In this document: positions 1-8,638 of the stretch, piece by piece
How the letters are laid out: every line of letters starts with the position of its first letter
Position numbering within the stretch: the stretch's first letter is position 1
NCBI GenBank assembly: GCA_964591105.1
Contig: CAZPZR010000020.1
Location: forward strand, 1-27,306
Reading direction: 5' to 3'
Length of the DNA: 27,306 nt
Source of the DNA: CAZPZR01 sp964591105
GTDB taxonomy: Bacteria > Bacillota > Clostridia > Lachnospirales > Lachnospiraceae
Notes under the pieces: generated by a model
Databases searched by the model: none
Told to the model about the DNA's origin: nothing
What the model saw: only the letters and a program-made list of their open reading frames with translations
Position numbers and translations under genes: made by a program

Positions 1-540
1 GAAGTACAGCGTGTATACCGTCTTCAGGGTGTAGATATCAACGATAAACATATCGAAGTTATCGTTCGTCAGATGCTCAAGAAGATCCGTATTGAAGAAG
101 CAGGAGATACAGAATTCCTTCCAGGAACAAATGTAGACGTTCTTGAATTCGAGGATGTAAACGAAGCACTTGAAAAAGAAGGAAAAGAACCAGCTACAGG
201 AGAAAGAATCATGCTTGGTATTACAAAAGCATCTCTTGCAACAGAATCATTCCTGTCAGCAGCTTCCTTCCAGGAAACAACAAAAGTTCTTACAGAAGCA
301 GCAATCAAAGGTAAGATTGACCCATTGATCGGTCTGAAAGAAAACGTTATCATTGGTAAACATATTCCAGCTGGTACTGGTATGAGAAAATACCGTGATA
401 TCAAACTTGGTGCTGATGAAGTGGAAGAAGAAGTAATCTTCGATGAAGAAATCGAAATGAGCGAAGAACTCATGGATGTTGATACAGAAGCGTTTGAAGC
501 AGATGTAGAGACAGAAGAAATTGAATTCGTAGAAGAATAA
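1..540 (+). CDS. rpoC: DNA-directed RNA polymerase subunit beta', C-terminal end (partial)
   Basis: This is the last 179 codons of the beta' subunit of RNA polymerase. The frame is open from base 1, so the gene starts outside the window. The translation contains the conserved end of the large clamp/jaw region: a stretch reading VYRLQGVDINDKHIEVIVRQ, then the landmark ITKASLATESFLSAASFQET, then LIGLKENVIIGKHIPAGTGM, which is typical of bacterial beta' ends. An acidic tail of about 45 residues rich in Glu and Asp follows, as in other Clostridia. The gene is normally cotranscribed downstream of rpoB. Here it is followed by a strong intrinsic terminator, so it ends its operon. Identification is certain; only the 5' part is missing because of the window edge. 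Confidence 0.97.
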   Translation, partial: EVQRVYRLQGVDINDKHIEVIVRQMLKKIRIEEAGDTEFLPGTNVDVLEFEDVNEALEKEGKEPATGERIMLGITKASLATESFLSAASFQETTKVLTEAAIKGKIDPLIGLKENVIIGKHIPAGTGMRKYRDIKLGADEVEEEVIFDEEIEMSEELMDVDTEAFEADVETEEIEFVEE

Positions 541-552
541 GATGAATATAAG

Positions 553-584
553 AGAGTCGTCACAAGCTTGTGACGGCTCTTTTT
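553..584 (+). terminator. Intrinsic terminator after rpoC
   Basis: Two 14-nt arms (agagtcgtcacaag and cttgtgacggctct) pair with a single G-U wobble and are followed by a run of five T. The hairpin starts 12 nt after the rpoC stop. It ends the rpoBC transcript before the promoter of the next gene. Confidence 0.9.
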
Positions 585-593
585 GTATAAAGA

Positions 594-622
594 TTGACTT
601 TTATTAAGGAGGATAATATAAT
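594..622 (+). promoter_or_regulatory. Sigma-A type promoter of the M24 peptidase gene
   Basis: TTGACT (594-599) and TATAAT (617-622) are separated by exactly 17 nt. Transcription should start near 629. This places the AAGGAGG at 607-613 in the promoter spacer and makes it unusable as a ribosome binding site. It also supports the downstream ATG at 679 as the true start of the next gene. Confidence 0.85.
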
Positions 623-678
623 GGAAGGAGCGAAAAAGTGTGCTTGAAAGTACACAGAAGACAGAAGGAGGAGTTACG

Positions 679-1767
679 ATGGACACAAATAAATTAAGTC
701 GTATCTTAAAAGAAATGGAAGCTCAGGGAATGCCACAGATGATTATCTCTGATCCTCCATCAATTTATTATTTAACAGGTAAGTGGATTCACCCAGGGGA
801 AAGAATGCTTGCTCTGTATTTGAACGTGAACGGAAACCACAAATTAGTAATCAACAAACTTTTCCCACAGGAAAAAGATCTTGGTGTTGAATTAGTTTGG
901 TATGATGATGTAGAAGATGCTGTAGAAATCTTAAGCAAATTCGTAGAAAAAGATAAACCAATCGGTGTTGATAAAGTATGGCCAGCACGTTTCTTGTTAA
1001 GACTTCAGGAACTCGGTGCAGGAAGCAAATTCGTCAATGGTTCTTTAATTGTTGACGGTGTTAGACAGATCAAAGACGAAAGAGAACAGCAGTTAATGAG
1101 AGAAGCTGGGGCTGCAAACGATAAGATCGTTGAAAGATTAATTCCATATGTAGTAAAAGGTTACACAGAAGTAGAAATGGAAAAAATCTGCCGTGATATG
1201 TATGCTGAAACAGGACACTCAGGAGTTTCTTTTGATCCAATCATCGGATACGGAAAATCTGGAGCTGACCCACATCATGCAAACTCTAACGTAAAAGGAA
1301 AAGTTGGAGACAGCGTTATCCTTGACATCGGTGGAATTTTGAATGACTACTGCTCAGACTTAACAAGAACAGTATTCATCGGAGAAGTTTCTGATAGAGC
1401 ACGTGAAGTATACGAAGTAGTTAAAGAAGCTCAGCTTCGTGGTATTGCTGCTGCAAAACCAGGTAACAGAATGTGCGATGTAGATAAAGCTTGCCGTGAT
1501 TACATCACAGAAAAAGGATTTGGAGAATACTTCACACATAGAACAGGACACTCTATTGGTATGGAAGACCACGAATATGGCGATGTTTCTTCTGTAAACG
1601 AAGCAATCATCAAACCAGGACAGTGCTTCTCTATCGAACCAGGTATCTACTTAATGGATGAAGGCATTGGTGTTCGTATTGAAGATATCGTACTCATCAC
1701 AGAAGATGGATGCGAAACACTTAACAACTATACAAAAGATCTGATTGTTGTTCCTGTAGAAGAATAA
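679..1767 (+). CDS. M24 family Xaa-Pro aminopeptidase/dipeptidase
   Basis: This is a cytoplasmic metallopeptidase of the aminopeptidase P/prolidase group, which cleaves Xaa-Pro bonds in peptides. The protein has 362 residues. An N-terminal creatinase-like domain (about residues 5-125, with DPPSIYYLTG) is followed by a pita-bread M24 domain (about 135-355). All five dinuclear metal ligands can be placed: D216 in ILDIGG, D227 in SDLTRT, H291 in HRTGHSIG, E320 in IEPGIY and E335 in VRIED. I chose ATG 679 because AGGAGGAG lies 6 nt upstream and because the promoter at 594-622 would start transcription only about 10 nt before the alternative GTG at 640. It appears to be a single-gene unit between two terminators. 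The sequence alone cannot decide between aminopeptidase P and dipeptidase activity. Confidence 0.92.
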   Translation: MDTNKLSRILKEMEAQGMPQMIISDPPSIYYLTGKWIHPGERMLALYLNVNGNHKLVINKLFPQEKDLGVELVWYDDVEDAVEILSKFVEKDKPIGVDKVWPARFLLRLQELGAGSKFVNGSLIVDGVRQIKDEREQQLMREAGAANDKIVERLIPYVVKGYTEVEMEKICRDMYAETGHSGVSFDPIIGYGKSGADPHHANSNVKGKVGDSVILDIGGILNDYCSDLTRTVFIGEVSDRAREVYEVVKEAQLRGIAAAKPGNRMCDVDKACRDYITEKGFGEYFTHRTGHSIGMEDHEYGDVSSVNEAIIKPGQCFSIEPGIYLMDEGIGVRIEDIVLITEDGCETLNNYTKDLIVVPVEE

Positions 1768-1777
1768 GAGGATGTAG

Positions 1778-1806
1778 AAAGAGCCGTGCATGTGCACGGC
1801 TCTTTT
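1778..1806. terminator. Bidirectional terminator between convergent genes
   Basis: Arms gagccgtgca and tgcacggctc, with flanking A and T runs, form a strong hairpin with a 2-nt loop. The T run (1803-1807) serves the plus-strand peptidase gene and overlaps the stop codon of the convergent histidine kinase gene. On the minus strand the following T run is short (TTTCT), so termination in that direction may be weaker. Confidence 0.85.
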
Positions 1807-3212
1807 TATGCTTTCGGAAGTGTGAAAATGAATTCAGTGCCGACACCTTCGGTACTTACAACACTGATATTCTCGCCATGTGCCTGAATAGCTTCTTTGA
1901 CAATGGCAAGTCCAAGTCCAGTTCCTTTTTTATCTTTTCCGCGGGAAAGATCACTCTTGTAAAAGCGTTCCCATATTTTATTCAAGGCATTTCTTGGAAT
2001 GCCGATTCCGTAATCCTTCACAGAAGTGTAAATTTTATTTCCACGGTCTGTAGTTTCAATCGTAATCGTGGTCTCAGGATCACTGAATTTAATTGCGTTA
2101 TCAATCAAGTTATATAATACCTGCTGAATTTTACGTTTATCCGCATATACGTTCAAATGTTTTGTCTCAAAGACAAGTTCAATAGAGATTCGCTTCTGTG
2201 TGCAACGCCCTTCGAAAGAAGCTGCCACATGCTTGATAATCTCATGAATGTCAAACGTTTCTTTGTTCAGTAATAAGTTTTTTGTGTCAAATTCATTTAA
2301 TGTTAATAAATCACGTGTCAAATCGGTGAGTCGCTCTGTCTCAAAGAGAATAATCTTCAAATACTTTTCCTGCAATTCTGGAGGAATTGTTCCGTCCACC
2401 ATTGCTTCCACATATCCTTTGATGGAGGTAAGCGGAGACCGGAAATCGTGAGAAACATTTGCAACGAATTTTTTCTGATAATCCTCCATGTCTTTTAATT
2501 GAGAAGACATATAATTCAGGGAAGCGGAGAGATACCCCATCTCATCCTCAGAATTCACCGGTATTTCGTAATCTAAGTTTCCAGAGGCATATTGCTTAGC
2601 AGCAGCCGTAATCTTGCACAAAGGCATATATACGAAAAACTGGAAGGCAAGCAATATAATAAAGGACAACAGAAAGATTACAATAAATGTAATGTATGCA
2701 GCCCGGATTAAAATATGTTCTAATGCTACAACGTCCTTTGTCTGTTTGTGAATGAGCAAATAGCCTTGAGGCGTATATTTGGAAATTACCGGAGCAATTA
2801 CCGTTATGACATCCTTTTCAAAATAGTTGTGATAATTACCAACTATATACTGCGAACCGCCGATTTCTGCCGGATTAAAATCCGAAATCGTGGAAGGCAG
2901 TGGTGTAGAGGAATCTAGTGGAACACCTGAAATCATGGTTCCATTTTTATCGACGAACCACACAGATGCTCCCAAATGAGTAGAGATTCCGGATAACTGC
3001 AGATGCAGTGCGTGTGGCGTAAGATCATCGGTAAAATAGTTCGGTAAATACTCGCTGGCAACCATATTAGCCTCTTTGTATACGCGAGAGCCAATGCGGT
3101 GATAAAGCTTTGCGGATACAAGACCATCGGTAAGTGTTGCGATGGTAAAGATACTTAAAAATCCGAAAATGATGTATACAATAATAAATTTTAAATATAA
3201 AGTGCTTTTCAT
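1806..3212 (-). CDS. Sensor histidine kinase (HAMP, HisKA, HATPase)
   Basis: Membrane sensor kinase of a two-component system, 468 residues. Order: transmembrane helix 1 (about 8-28), an extracellular sensor region of about 140 residues with no fold that I recognise, transmembrane helix 2 (about 171-195), HAMP (about 195-247), a dimerisation/phosphoacceptor domain with H255 in VSHDFRSPL, and a C-terminal ATPase. The ATPase shows the N box (NLIDNAIKFS), the G1 box (DYGIGIP), the F box (IWERFYK) and the G2 box (GTGLGLAI). The gene starts 9 nt after the response regulator stop, and its AAGGAG site overlaps that stop, so the pair is translationally linked. The signal it senses is unknown. It lacks the PAS domain of WalK, so I do not call it walK. 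Confidence 0.93.
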   Translation of the reverse strand: MKSTLYLKFIIVYIIFGFLSIFTIATLTDGLVSAKLYHRIGSRVYKEANMVASEYLPNYFTDDLTPHALHLQLSGISTHLGASVWFVDKNGTMISGVPLDSSTPLPSTISDFNPAEIGGSQYIVGNYHNYFEKDVITVIAPVISKYTPQGYLLIHKQTKDVVALEHILIRAAYITFIVIFLLSFIILLAFQFFVYMPLCKITAAAKQYASGNLDYEIPVNSEDEMGYLSASLNYMSSQLKDMEDYQKKFVANVSHDFRSPLTSIKGYVEAMVDGTIPPELQEKYLKIILFETERLTDLTRDLLTLNEFDTKNLLLNKETFDIHEIIKHVAASFEGRCTQKRISIELVFETKHLNVYADKRKIQQVLYNLIDNAIKFSDPETTITIETTDRGNKIYTSVKDYGIGIPRNALNKIWERFYKSDLSRGKDKKGTGLGLAIVKEAIQAHGENISVVSTEGVGTEFIFTLPKA

Positions 3213-3221
3213 AAAAACTCC

Positions 3222-3926
3222 TTATTTCACTTCGAATTTGTATCCAATACCCCATACAGTGCTGAGACTCCAGCCATTGTGGTCTTTAATCTTTTCACGG
3301 AGACGCTTGATATGTACGTCTACAGTACGAGTGTCTCCAATGTATTCATAGCCCCAGATTTGATCCAAAAGCTGTTCTCTTGTAAATACCTGGTTCGGTG
3401 AAGAAGCAAGGAAATAGAGGAGTTCAAGCTCTTTTGGAGGCATATCAACATTGTTGCCATCTACGACAACAGAGTAGTTTGTCAGATTGATCTGGATGCC
3501 TGGGTATTCCACATATTTTCCCTTAGAATCCACGGGTGCTTCCTGCTTTGGAATTGCATGGTAACGGCGAAGAACCGCTTTCACACGCGCAACTAATTCC
3601 TTAGAATCAAATGGCTTCATTACATAATCGTCTGCACCAAGTTCTAGTCCAAGAACCTTATCAAATACTTCGCCTTTGGCAGAAAGCATGATAATAGGAA
3701 CATTGGAACGAGTACGAATCTCGCGGCAAACCTGATAGCCATCGATTCCTGGAAGCATAAGATCCAGAAGAATTAAGTTTGGCTGATAGCTGTCATAAGC
3801 AACGAGCGCCTGTTCTCCATCGTGAACCATCATTGTATCAAAACATTCTTTGGTTAAATAGAGGGAGACCAGTTCTGCAATATTTTCATCATCATCTACA
3901 ATTAAAATTTTCTGTTTATTTACCAT
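3222..3926 (-). CDS. OmpR/PhoB-family response regulator
   Basis: DNA-binding partner of the adjacent histidine kinase, 234 residues. The receiver domain (1-120) has the acidic pocket D11-D13, the phosphoacceptor D55 in LLDLMLPG, the switch residue S82, Y101 and K104 (VMKPF). The C-terminal winged helix (about 140-232) has the typical PPKELELLYFLASSP, FTREQLLDQIWGYEY and TRTVDVHIKRLREK motifs of the OmpR class. It sits between mutS2 (18 nt upstream) and the kinase gene (9 nt downstream) on the minus strand, so it is probably cotranscribed with both. Its target genes cannot be deduced from this window. Confidence 0.95.
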   Translation of the reverse strand: MVNKQKILIVDDDENIAELVSLYLTKECFDTMMVHDGEQALVAYDSYQPNLILLDLMLPGIDGYQVCREIRTRSNVPIIMLSAKGEVFDKVLGLELGADDYVMKPFDSKELVARVKAVLRRYHAIPKQEAPVDSKGKYVEYPGIQINLTNYSVVVDGNNVDMPPKELELLYFLASSPNQVFTREQLLDQIWGYEYIGDTRTVDVHIKRLREKIKDHNGWSLSTVWGIGYKFEVK

Positions 3927-3944
3927 GTTAGTTCTCCTGTCTGA

Positions 3945-6320
3945 TTATTTAAGCTCAGCGATTGTTACGCCGGCATCCCCCTCGCCGAATGCACCGAGTC
4001 GGAAGGACTTCACATGTTTCTGACGTTTCAGATATTTGTGAATTCCTGCACGAAGTGCACCAGTTCCTTTTCCGTGAACAATGCGGACAGAATTCAGATG
4101 TGCAAGAACTGCATCATCTAAGTATTTGTCCAGTTCAGCAATTGCTTCATCTACTGTTTTTCCAAGCAGATTGATTTCTGTGCTGACAGACATAGATTTA
4201 CTCATCTTAATCTTGCCTTTTCCAGTCTTCGCAGTAGTCTTCTGTAAATATGCTGGTTTTTCTTCAAGAATCTCAAGGTCTGAAATTGAAACTTGAGAGC
4301 GAAGAATTCCCATCTGTACAGTAACATTTCCACGTGCATCTGGAAGAGAAGAAATCGTTCCAGTCAGGTTCATGCTCAGAACCTTTACGGATTCTCCCAG
4401 TTTGAAATCGCTAGGTTTATATTGTTTCTTTGGCTTTTGTGGCTCAATCTTCATGCCGGAACGTGTGGATTCCATCTTTTTACGTAATCGTTCACGTTCT
4501 TTTTCCATCTCAGCGGCAGAAATATTCGCTTTGCCAAATTTATGGAAGTTGCGCATTGTTTCATCCGCCATATCCTTTGCTTCTGCAAGGATTGTGTGTG
4601 CCTTTTCATTGGCTTCGCGAAGGATACGTTCACGTTGCTCTTCCAATTTCTTCTGTTTTTGCTGTGTCTCGTTTTTGAGACGTTCTAATTCACGTTTATA
4701 GGAAGCAATTTCTTCCTGTTCTTTTTCAATGGTACGTCTACTCGTTTCAAGGTCTGTCAGAAGATCTTCAAAGGATTCATCCTGTTCGGTCAGATGCGTT
4801 TTCGCTTCCTCGATGATGTAATCAGGAAGACCAAGTTTTCCTGCAATTGCGAAAGCGTTACTCTTTCCAGGAATACCAATCAAAAGTCGATAAGTTGGAC
4901 GTAAAGTTTCAACGTCAAATTCGCAGCAGGCATTCTCTACACCAGGGGTAGAAAGTGCATATACTTTTAATTCGCTATAATGTGTAGTTGCCATAGTACG
5001 AATGCCACGCATATGCAAATGATTTAAAATAGAAGTTGCAAGTGCAGCTCCTTCGGTTGGATCAGTTCCAGCACCAAGCTCATCGAAAAGAACCAGTGAA
5101 TGTTCATCTACATGACTCAAAAAGGAAACAATATTTGTCATGTGAGAGGAGAATGTACTCAAGCTCTGTTCAATGCTTTGTTCGTCACCGATATCTGCGT
5201 AAACATTGTCAAATACTGCAAGCTCTGAACGATCCAGTGCAGGAATATGAAGTCCGGCCTGTCCCATCAGTGTGAAGAGACCAACTGTTTTTAAAGAAAC
5301 AGTTTTTCCGCCTGTGTTAGGTCCTGTGACGATCAATAAATCAAAAGTGTCACCGAGTGTGACCGTAATTGGAACGACTTTTTTGCGATCCAGGAGAGGA
5401 TGACGTCCTTCGCGGATGTGAATACGACCTTCCGTGTTAAAACGAGGCATATTTGCATTCATGTTCAGTGCGAGTGAACCTTTTGCGAAAATGAAATCCA
5501 AAGTTGTAAGTGCTGTATAGTCAGCGCGGATTGCATCTGTATATTCAGCAGCATCTGCACTGAGGCGGGCAAGGATTACCTGGATTTCTTCCTGCTCTTT
5601 TCCATATAATTCTTTCAAATCATTATTCAATTTTACAATTGCCATTGGCTCAATAAATAAAGTAGAACCTGTCGCAGACTGGTCATGGATCATCCCAGGC
5701 ACCTGGCTTCGATATTCTGCTTTTACAGGAATACAGTAACGGTCTCCACGCATTGTAATCAGAGAATCCTGTAAATACGTGCGAAGGGAACCATTTACCA
5801 GACTGGAAAGAGTTGCATGTACTTTATCATTTGTCTGGTGGATGGAACGACGAATATGCTTGAGTTCTGGACTTGCTTCGTCGCTGATTTCATCTTCTTC
5901 CAAAATACATCTGCGTATTTCAGCAGTCAGTGGCGCACATGGCGCAAGCTGAGCAAAATATGGATCCAGACAGTCTTCAACATCGTCCACATTCTCGTGG
6001 CGTCCATAGGACTTGACGCGTCCAGCATTTTCCAAAAGTTTACAAATACGAAGCAGTTCACTGCTTCCAAGGGTACCACCAATTTCCAGACGTCTTAAAG
6101 AATCATTGACTGGGTTACAACTGCCAAAAGAAGGACGGCCTTTTTTTACAATACGAGTGAAGGCTGCTTTGGTTTCTTCCTGCGCAGATTGTATAGACTC
6201 TAAAGAAGTCATTGGCTTTAATTTTCTACATTTTTCTTTTCCTGCAAATGAGGAAGCATGCTCTACGAGCATCTCGATAATTTTGTCATATTCTAATTTT
6301 GTTAAAGTCTTTTTATTCAT
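3945..6320 (-). CDS. mutS2: MutS2 family ATPase with Smr domain
   Basis: Large ATPase of the MutS2 family (791 residues; the Bacillus subtilis protein has about 785). In B. subtilis this family (also called RqcU) acts on collided ribosomes; in other bacteria it has been linked to suppression of recombination. The core and clamp region (1-320) lacks the mismatch-recognition domain of MutS1. Walker A is GPNTGGKTVS (about 333-342) and Walker B is LVLFDELGAGTDPTEG (about 409-424). A long charged coiled coil follows (about 505-620), then a small KOW-like domain, and a C-terminal Smr domain with HGKGTG. The Smr start reads INLLGKTVDEA, so the LDLR-type motif seen in nuclease-active members is absent. 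I chose ATG 6320: the upstream GTG (6329) lies inside the AGGTGA ribosome binding site. First gene of the unit with the two-component pair. Confidence 0.95.
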   Translation of the reverse strand: MNKKTLTKLEYDKIIEMLVEHASSFAGKEKCRKLKPMTSLESIQSAQEETKAAFTRIVKKGRPSFGSCNPVNDSLRRLEIGGTLGSSELLRICKLLENAGRVKSYGRHENVDDVEDCLDPYFAQLAPCAPLTAEIRRCILEEDEISDEASPELKHIRRSIHQTNDKVHATLSSLVNGSLRTYLQDSLITMRGDRYCIPVKAEYRSQVPGMIHDQSATGSTLFIEPMAIVKLNNDLKELYGKEQEEIQVILARLSADAAEYTDAIRADYTALTTLDFIFAKGSLALNMNANMPRFNTEGRIHIREGRHPLLDRKKVVPITVTLGDTFDLLIVTGPNTGGKTVSLKTVGLFTLMGQAGLHIPALDRSELAVFDNVYADIGDEQSIEQSLSTFSSHMTNIVSFLSHVDEHSLVLFDELGAGTDPTEGAALATSILNHLHMRGIRTMATTHYSELKVYALSTPGVENACCEFDVETLRPTYRLLIGIPGKSNAFAIAGKLGLPDYIIEEAKTHLTEQDESFEDLLTDLETSRRTIEKEQEEIASYKRELERLKNETQQKQKKLEEQRERILREANEKAHTILAEAKDMADETMRNFHKFGKANISAAEMEKERERLRKKMESTRSGMKIEPQKPKKQYKPSDFKLGESVKVLSMNLTGTISSLPDARGNVTVQMGILRSQVSISDLEILEEKPAYLQKTTAKTGKGKIKMSKSMSVSTEINLLGKTVDEAIAELDKYLDDAVLAHLNSVRIVHGKGTGALRAGIHKYLKRQKHVKSFRLGAFGEGDAGVTIAELK

Positions 6321-6375
6321 AATATTCACCTAGACCTATTCTACCTTATTTGTCGGGCAAAGGAAAGGATAAATA

Positions 6376-6404
6376 TTGAACATTTATTTGCAATCATGTA
6401 TACT
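6376..6404 (+). promoter_or_regulatory. Promoter of the HtrA-like/yhaM/rlmD operon
   Basis: TTGAAC (6376-6381), a 17-nt spacer and TATACT (6399-6404). It lies in the divergent region between mutS2 and the HtrA-like gene, about 25 nt before the latter's start. Confidence 0.8.
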
Positions 6405-6430
6405 AAAAAGAGGATAAAAAAGGAGTGGCG

Positions 6431-7672
6431 ATGACCATGAGGAATGAAGAAAAAGTTCCACGGGAAGAAGAATATGCTTTTTTGCAGGAAGTAATTAAGG
6501 ATGAGGCAGATAGCGGAAAGACAAGGAAAAAGAAGATTCTACGAGGGATTCGAATGGGAATTATCGTAGGACTGACCGCCTGCTTTACTTTTTTTGTGTC
6601 AAAAACATGGTTTGAGAGTCAGTTTCCAGAGAAACCTCAGACCGTTACAATTCCAGAAGATGAGGAAGAAGAGATTCAGAAGGATGAGGAGGCAACGAAT
6701 CAGCAAGAGCGAACATCCAGACAGCTGATTTCTGAATTAAAACAAATTTCAGCAAAGTTAGAGGGAAGCTTGGTGGAGATTGTTGCCTATGAAGAACTTT
6801 GGCAGGAAAATGCGAGACAGAATCTGAGAAGTAATTCCGGAGTAATCATTGCGGATAATGGAAGAGAACTTCTGATTTTATCCAATGATGCGATTGTAAA
6901 AAATGGGGAAGACATCCAGGTTCGATTGAGAAATGGTTCTGAGTATGAGGGAAAGTTGAAGCAGTGCGATGCGAATCTTGGACTTTGTATTTATGCGATT
7001 GAGCGAGAAGACATTTCAAAAGAAAGTTGGAAGACAATACAAATTGCTGAGTTAGGAAGCTCCAATGCAATGGAGAATGGTGACCTTGTGCTCGCACTTG
7101 GAAAACCATTTGGAGAAGATGAGGCGGAAGCGTATGGAATTCTGATGAATGATACGAATCTGATGAATGCGGCAGATGGAGATTATCGACTGCTGAATAC
7201 GAATATCGAGACTTATGCAAACGGAAGCGGTATTTTGGTCAACGAATCAGGGGAAGTGGTTGGCATTTTGAATACGTCCACAAAAAAGGATGGAACAAAA
7301 GGTGAGATTGCTGCATTTGCAATTTCTGATATTAAGAATGTGATTGAACTACTTTCAAATGGAAAGGTAGTTCCGTATCTTGGAATTTTTGCGGAAGATG
7401 TGACGGATGAGATGCAGGAGGAAGGAATTCCAGCTGGAATCTATGTGAAAGAAGTGGAAGAAGACTCGCCGGCAATGGCAGCAGGAATCCAGAATGGGGA
7501 TATTCTTACAAGTATTGATGATGTAGAGATCAATACGTACAAGATATACTCCAATACATTAAGCAATCAGACAAAAGGAAAACAGGTAATTGTAAAAGGA
7601 CTTCGCGCTAAAGGAGATCAAGATTATGTAGAGATCGAATTTCGCGTGACGATTGACAGAAAAGAAAATTAG
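6431..7672 (+). CDS. Membrane-anchored HtrA-like PDZ protein, catalytic triad lost
   Basis: The protein (413 residues) has the layout of a DegP/HtrA family S1C protease: a cytoplasmic N-terminus rich in charged residues, one transmembrane helix (about 38-57), an acidic linker, a trypsin-like domain (about 105-300) and a PDZ domain (about 315-400, with GIYVKEVEEDSPAMAAGIQ and NGDILTSIDDVEI). The catalytic positions do not match the family. Where HtrA has TNxHVV this protein has SNDAIV (about 151); the D(x)DLAVL segment reads DANLGLCI (about 180); and the GNSGGPLL segment reads ANGSGILV (about 263). I infer a pseudoprotease that may act as a scaffold, chaperone or peptide sensor at the membrane. 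ATG 6431 is preferred (AAGGAG 5 nt upstream); GTG 6425 and ATG 6437 are alternatives. First gene of an operon with yhaM 15 nt downstream. Confidence 0.85.
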   Translation: MTMRNEEKVPREEEYAFLQEVIKDEADSGKTRKKKILRGIRMGIIVGLTACFTFFVSKTWFESQFPEKPQTVTIPEDEEEEIQKDEEATNQQERTSRQLISELKQISAKLEGSLVEIVAYEELWQENARQNLRSNSGVIIADNGRELLILSNDAIVKNGEDIQVRLRNGSEYEGKLKQCDANLGLCIYAIEREDISKESWKTIQIAELGSSNAMENGDLVLALGKPFGEDEAEAYGILMNDTNLMNAADGDYRLLNTNIETYANGSGILVNESGEVVGILNTSTKKDGTKGEIAAFAISDIKNVIELLSNGKVVPYLGIFAEDVTDEMQEEGIPAGIYVKEVEEDSPAMAAGIQNGDILTSIDDVEINTYKIYSNTLSNQTKGKQVIVKGLRAKGDQDYVEIEFRVTIDRKEN

Positions 7673-7687
7673 AAAGAGGAAATAATT

Positions 7688-8629
7688 ATGAGATATATCA
7701 ATACACTCAGAGAAGGAGAAACCATTCGAAATATATACCTTTGCAAAGGAAAACGTTCTGCAGAGACAAGAAATGGGAAACCATATGACAACCTGATTCT
7801 TCAGGATAAGACGGGAACATTGGATGGAAAAGTATGGGATCCAAACTCTGGTGGAATTGCTGATTATGACGAGATGGATTTCATAGAAGTATTTGGAGAT
7901 GTTGTAAGCTATAACAACAACTTGCAGTTGAACATTCGTCAGATTCGTAAGGCATATGAAGATGAGTATGTGGCAGCAGACTATATGCCAACAACAGAGA
8001 AAGATACAGAAGAAATGTATCAGGAATTGTTGGGATACATTCGCCAGATTAAGAATACGTACCTGCGTCAGGTTGTGGAATACTACTATGTAAAAGACGA
8101 AAAATTTGTGAAAAAATTCAAGGCACATTCTGCAGCAAAAAGTGTACATCATGGATTTGCAGGTGGACTCTTAGAGCATACATTAAGTGTTGTGAAGTTC
8201 TGTGAATACATGGCAGGCGCTTATCCAATCTTGCAGAAAGATTTGCTTTATGCAGCAGCAATTTGTCACGATATTGGAAAAATTAAAGAATTGTCAACAT
8301 TTCCAGAAAATGATTACACAGACGATGGACAGTTACTTGGCCATATCGTAATCGGTGTGGAGATGATCAGTGATGCAGTGAGAACAATTCCAGGATTCCC
8401 AGAAAAACTGGCAGGGGAATTGAAACATTGTATCGTGGCACATCATGGAGAATTAGAGTATGGTTCTCCAAAAAAACCAGCATTGGCAGAAGCACTTGCA
8501 CTTAATTTTGCAGACTGTGCGGACGCGAAGATGCAGACATTAACAGAAATTTTCAAAGAAAAGAATACCAATGAATGGTTAGGATATAATAGATTGTTTG
8601 AATCAAATCTGAGAAAGACTGTATTGTAG
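7688..8629 (+). CDS. yhaM: 3'-5' exoribonuclease YhaM family protein
   Basis: 313 residues, the same length as B. subtilis YhaM (about 314). The N-terminal OB-fold nucleic-acid binding domain (about 1-95, with LQDKTGTLDGKVWDP) is followed by an HD metal-dependent phosphohydrolase domain (about 155-290). The HD residues are visible in AAAICHDIGKIKEL, with the preceding HHGFAGGLLEHT and the later VAHHGELEYGSP supplying further metal-binding histidines. Members of this family degrade RNA from the 3' end in the cytoplasm and take part in mRNA turnover and 3' trimming. ATG 7688 is preceded by an AGAGGA site. It lies 15 nt after the HtrA-like gene and 9 nt before rlmD, so the three are very likely one transcript. 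Confidence 0.93.
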   Translation: MRYINTLREGETIRNIYLCKGKRSAETRNGKPYDNLILQDKTGTLDGKVWDPNSGGIADYDEMDFIEVFGDVVSYNNNLQLNIRQIRKAYEDEYVAADYMPTTEKDTEEMYQELLGYIRQIKNTYLRQVVEYYYVKDEKFVKKFKAHSAAKSVHHGFAGGLLEHTLSVVKFCEYMAGAYPILQKDLLYAAAICHDIGKIKELSTFPENDYTDDGQLLGHIVIGVEMISDAVRTIPGFPEKLAGELKHCIVAHHGELEYGSPKKPALAEALALNFADCADAKMQTLTEIFKEKNTNEWLGYNRLFESNLRKTVL

Positions 8630-8638
8630 GAGAGACAT

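Noticed and set aside
621..647. An 8-codon upstream reading frame (MEGAKKCA) behind AAGGAGG, a possible leader peptide for the M24 gene.
   Set aside because: The ATG overlaps the -10 TATAAT of a near-perfect promoter (594-622), so it lies upstream of the expected transcription start and would not be in the mRNA.
640..678. Upstream GTG start at 640 for the M24 peptidase, adding 13 residues.
   Set aside because: It would begin only about 10 nt after the predicted transcription start, while ATG 679 has a strong AGGAGGAG site at proper distance and gives the usual family N-terminus.
69..686. Long open frame on the minus strand over the end of rpoC.
   Set aside because: It is a shadow of the conserved rpoC frame, with Ser- and Thr-rich low-complexity sequence and no ribosome binding site.
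7559..8152. Long minus-strand frame of 197 codons across the HtrA-like/yhaM junction.
   Set aside because: It lies opposite two well-supported genes, is rich in Phe, Cys and Ile as antisense frames usually are, and matches no family that I recognise.
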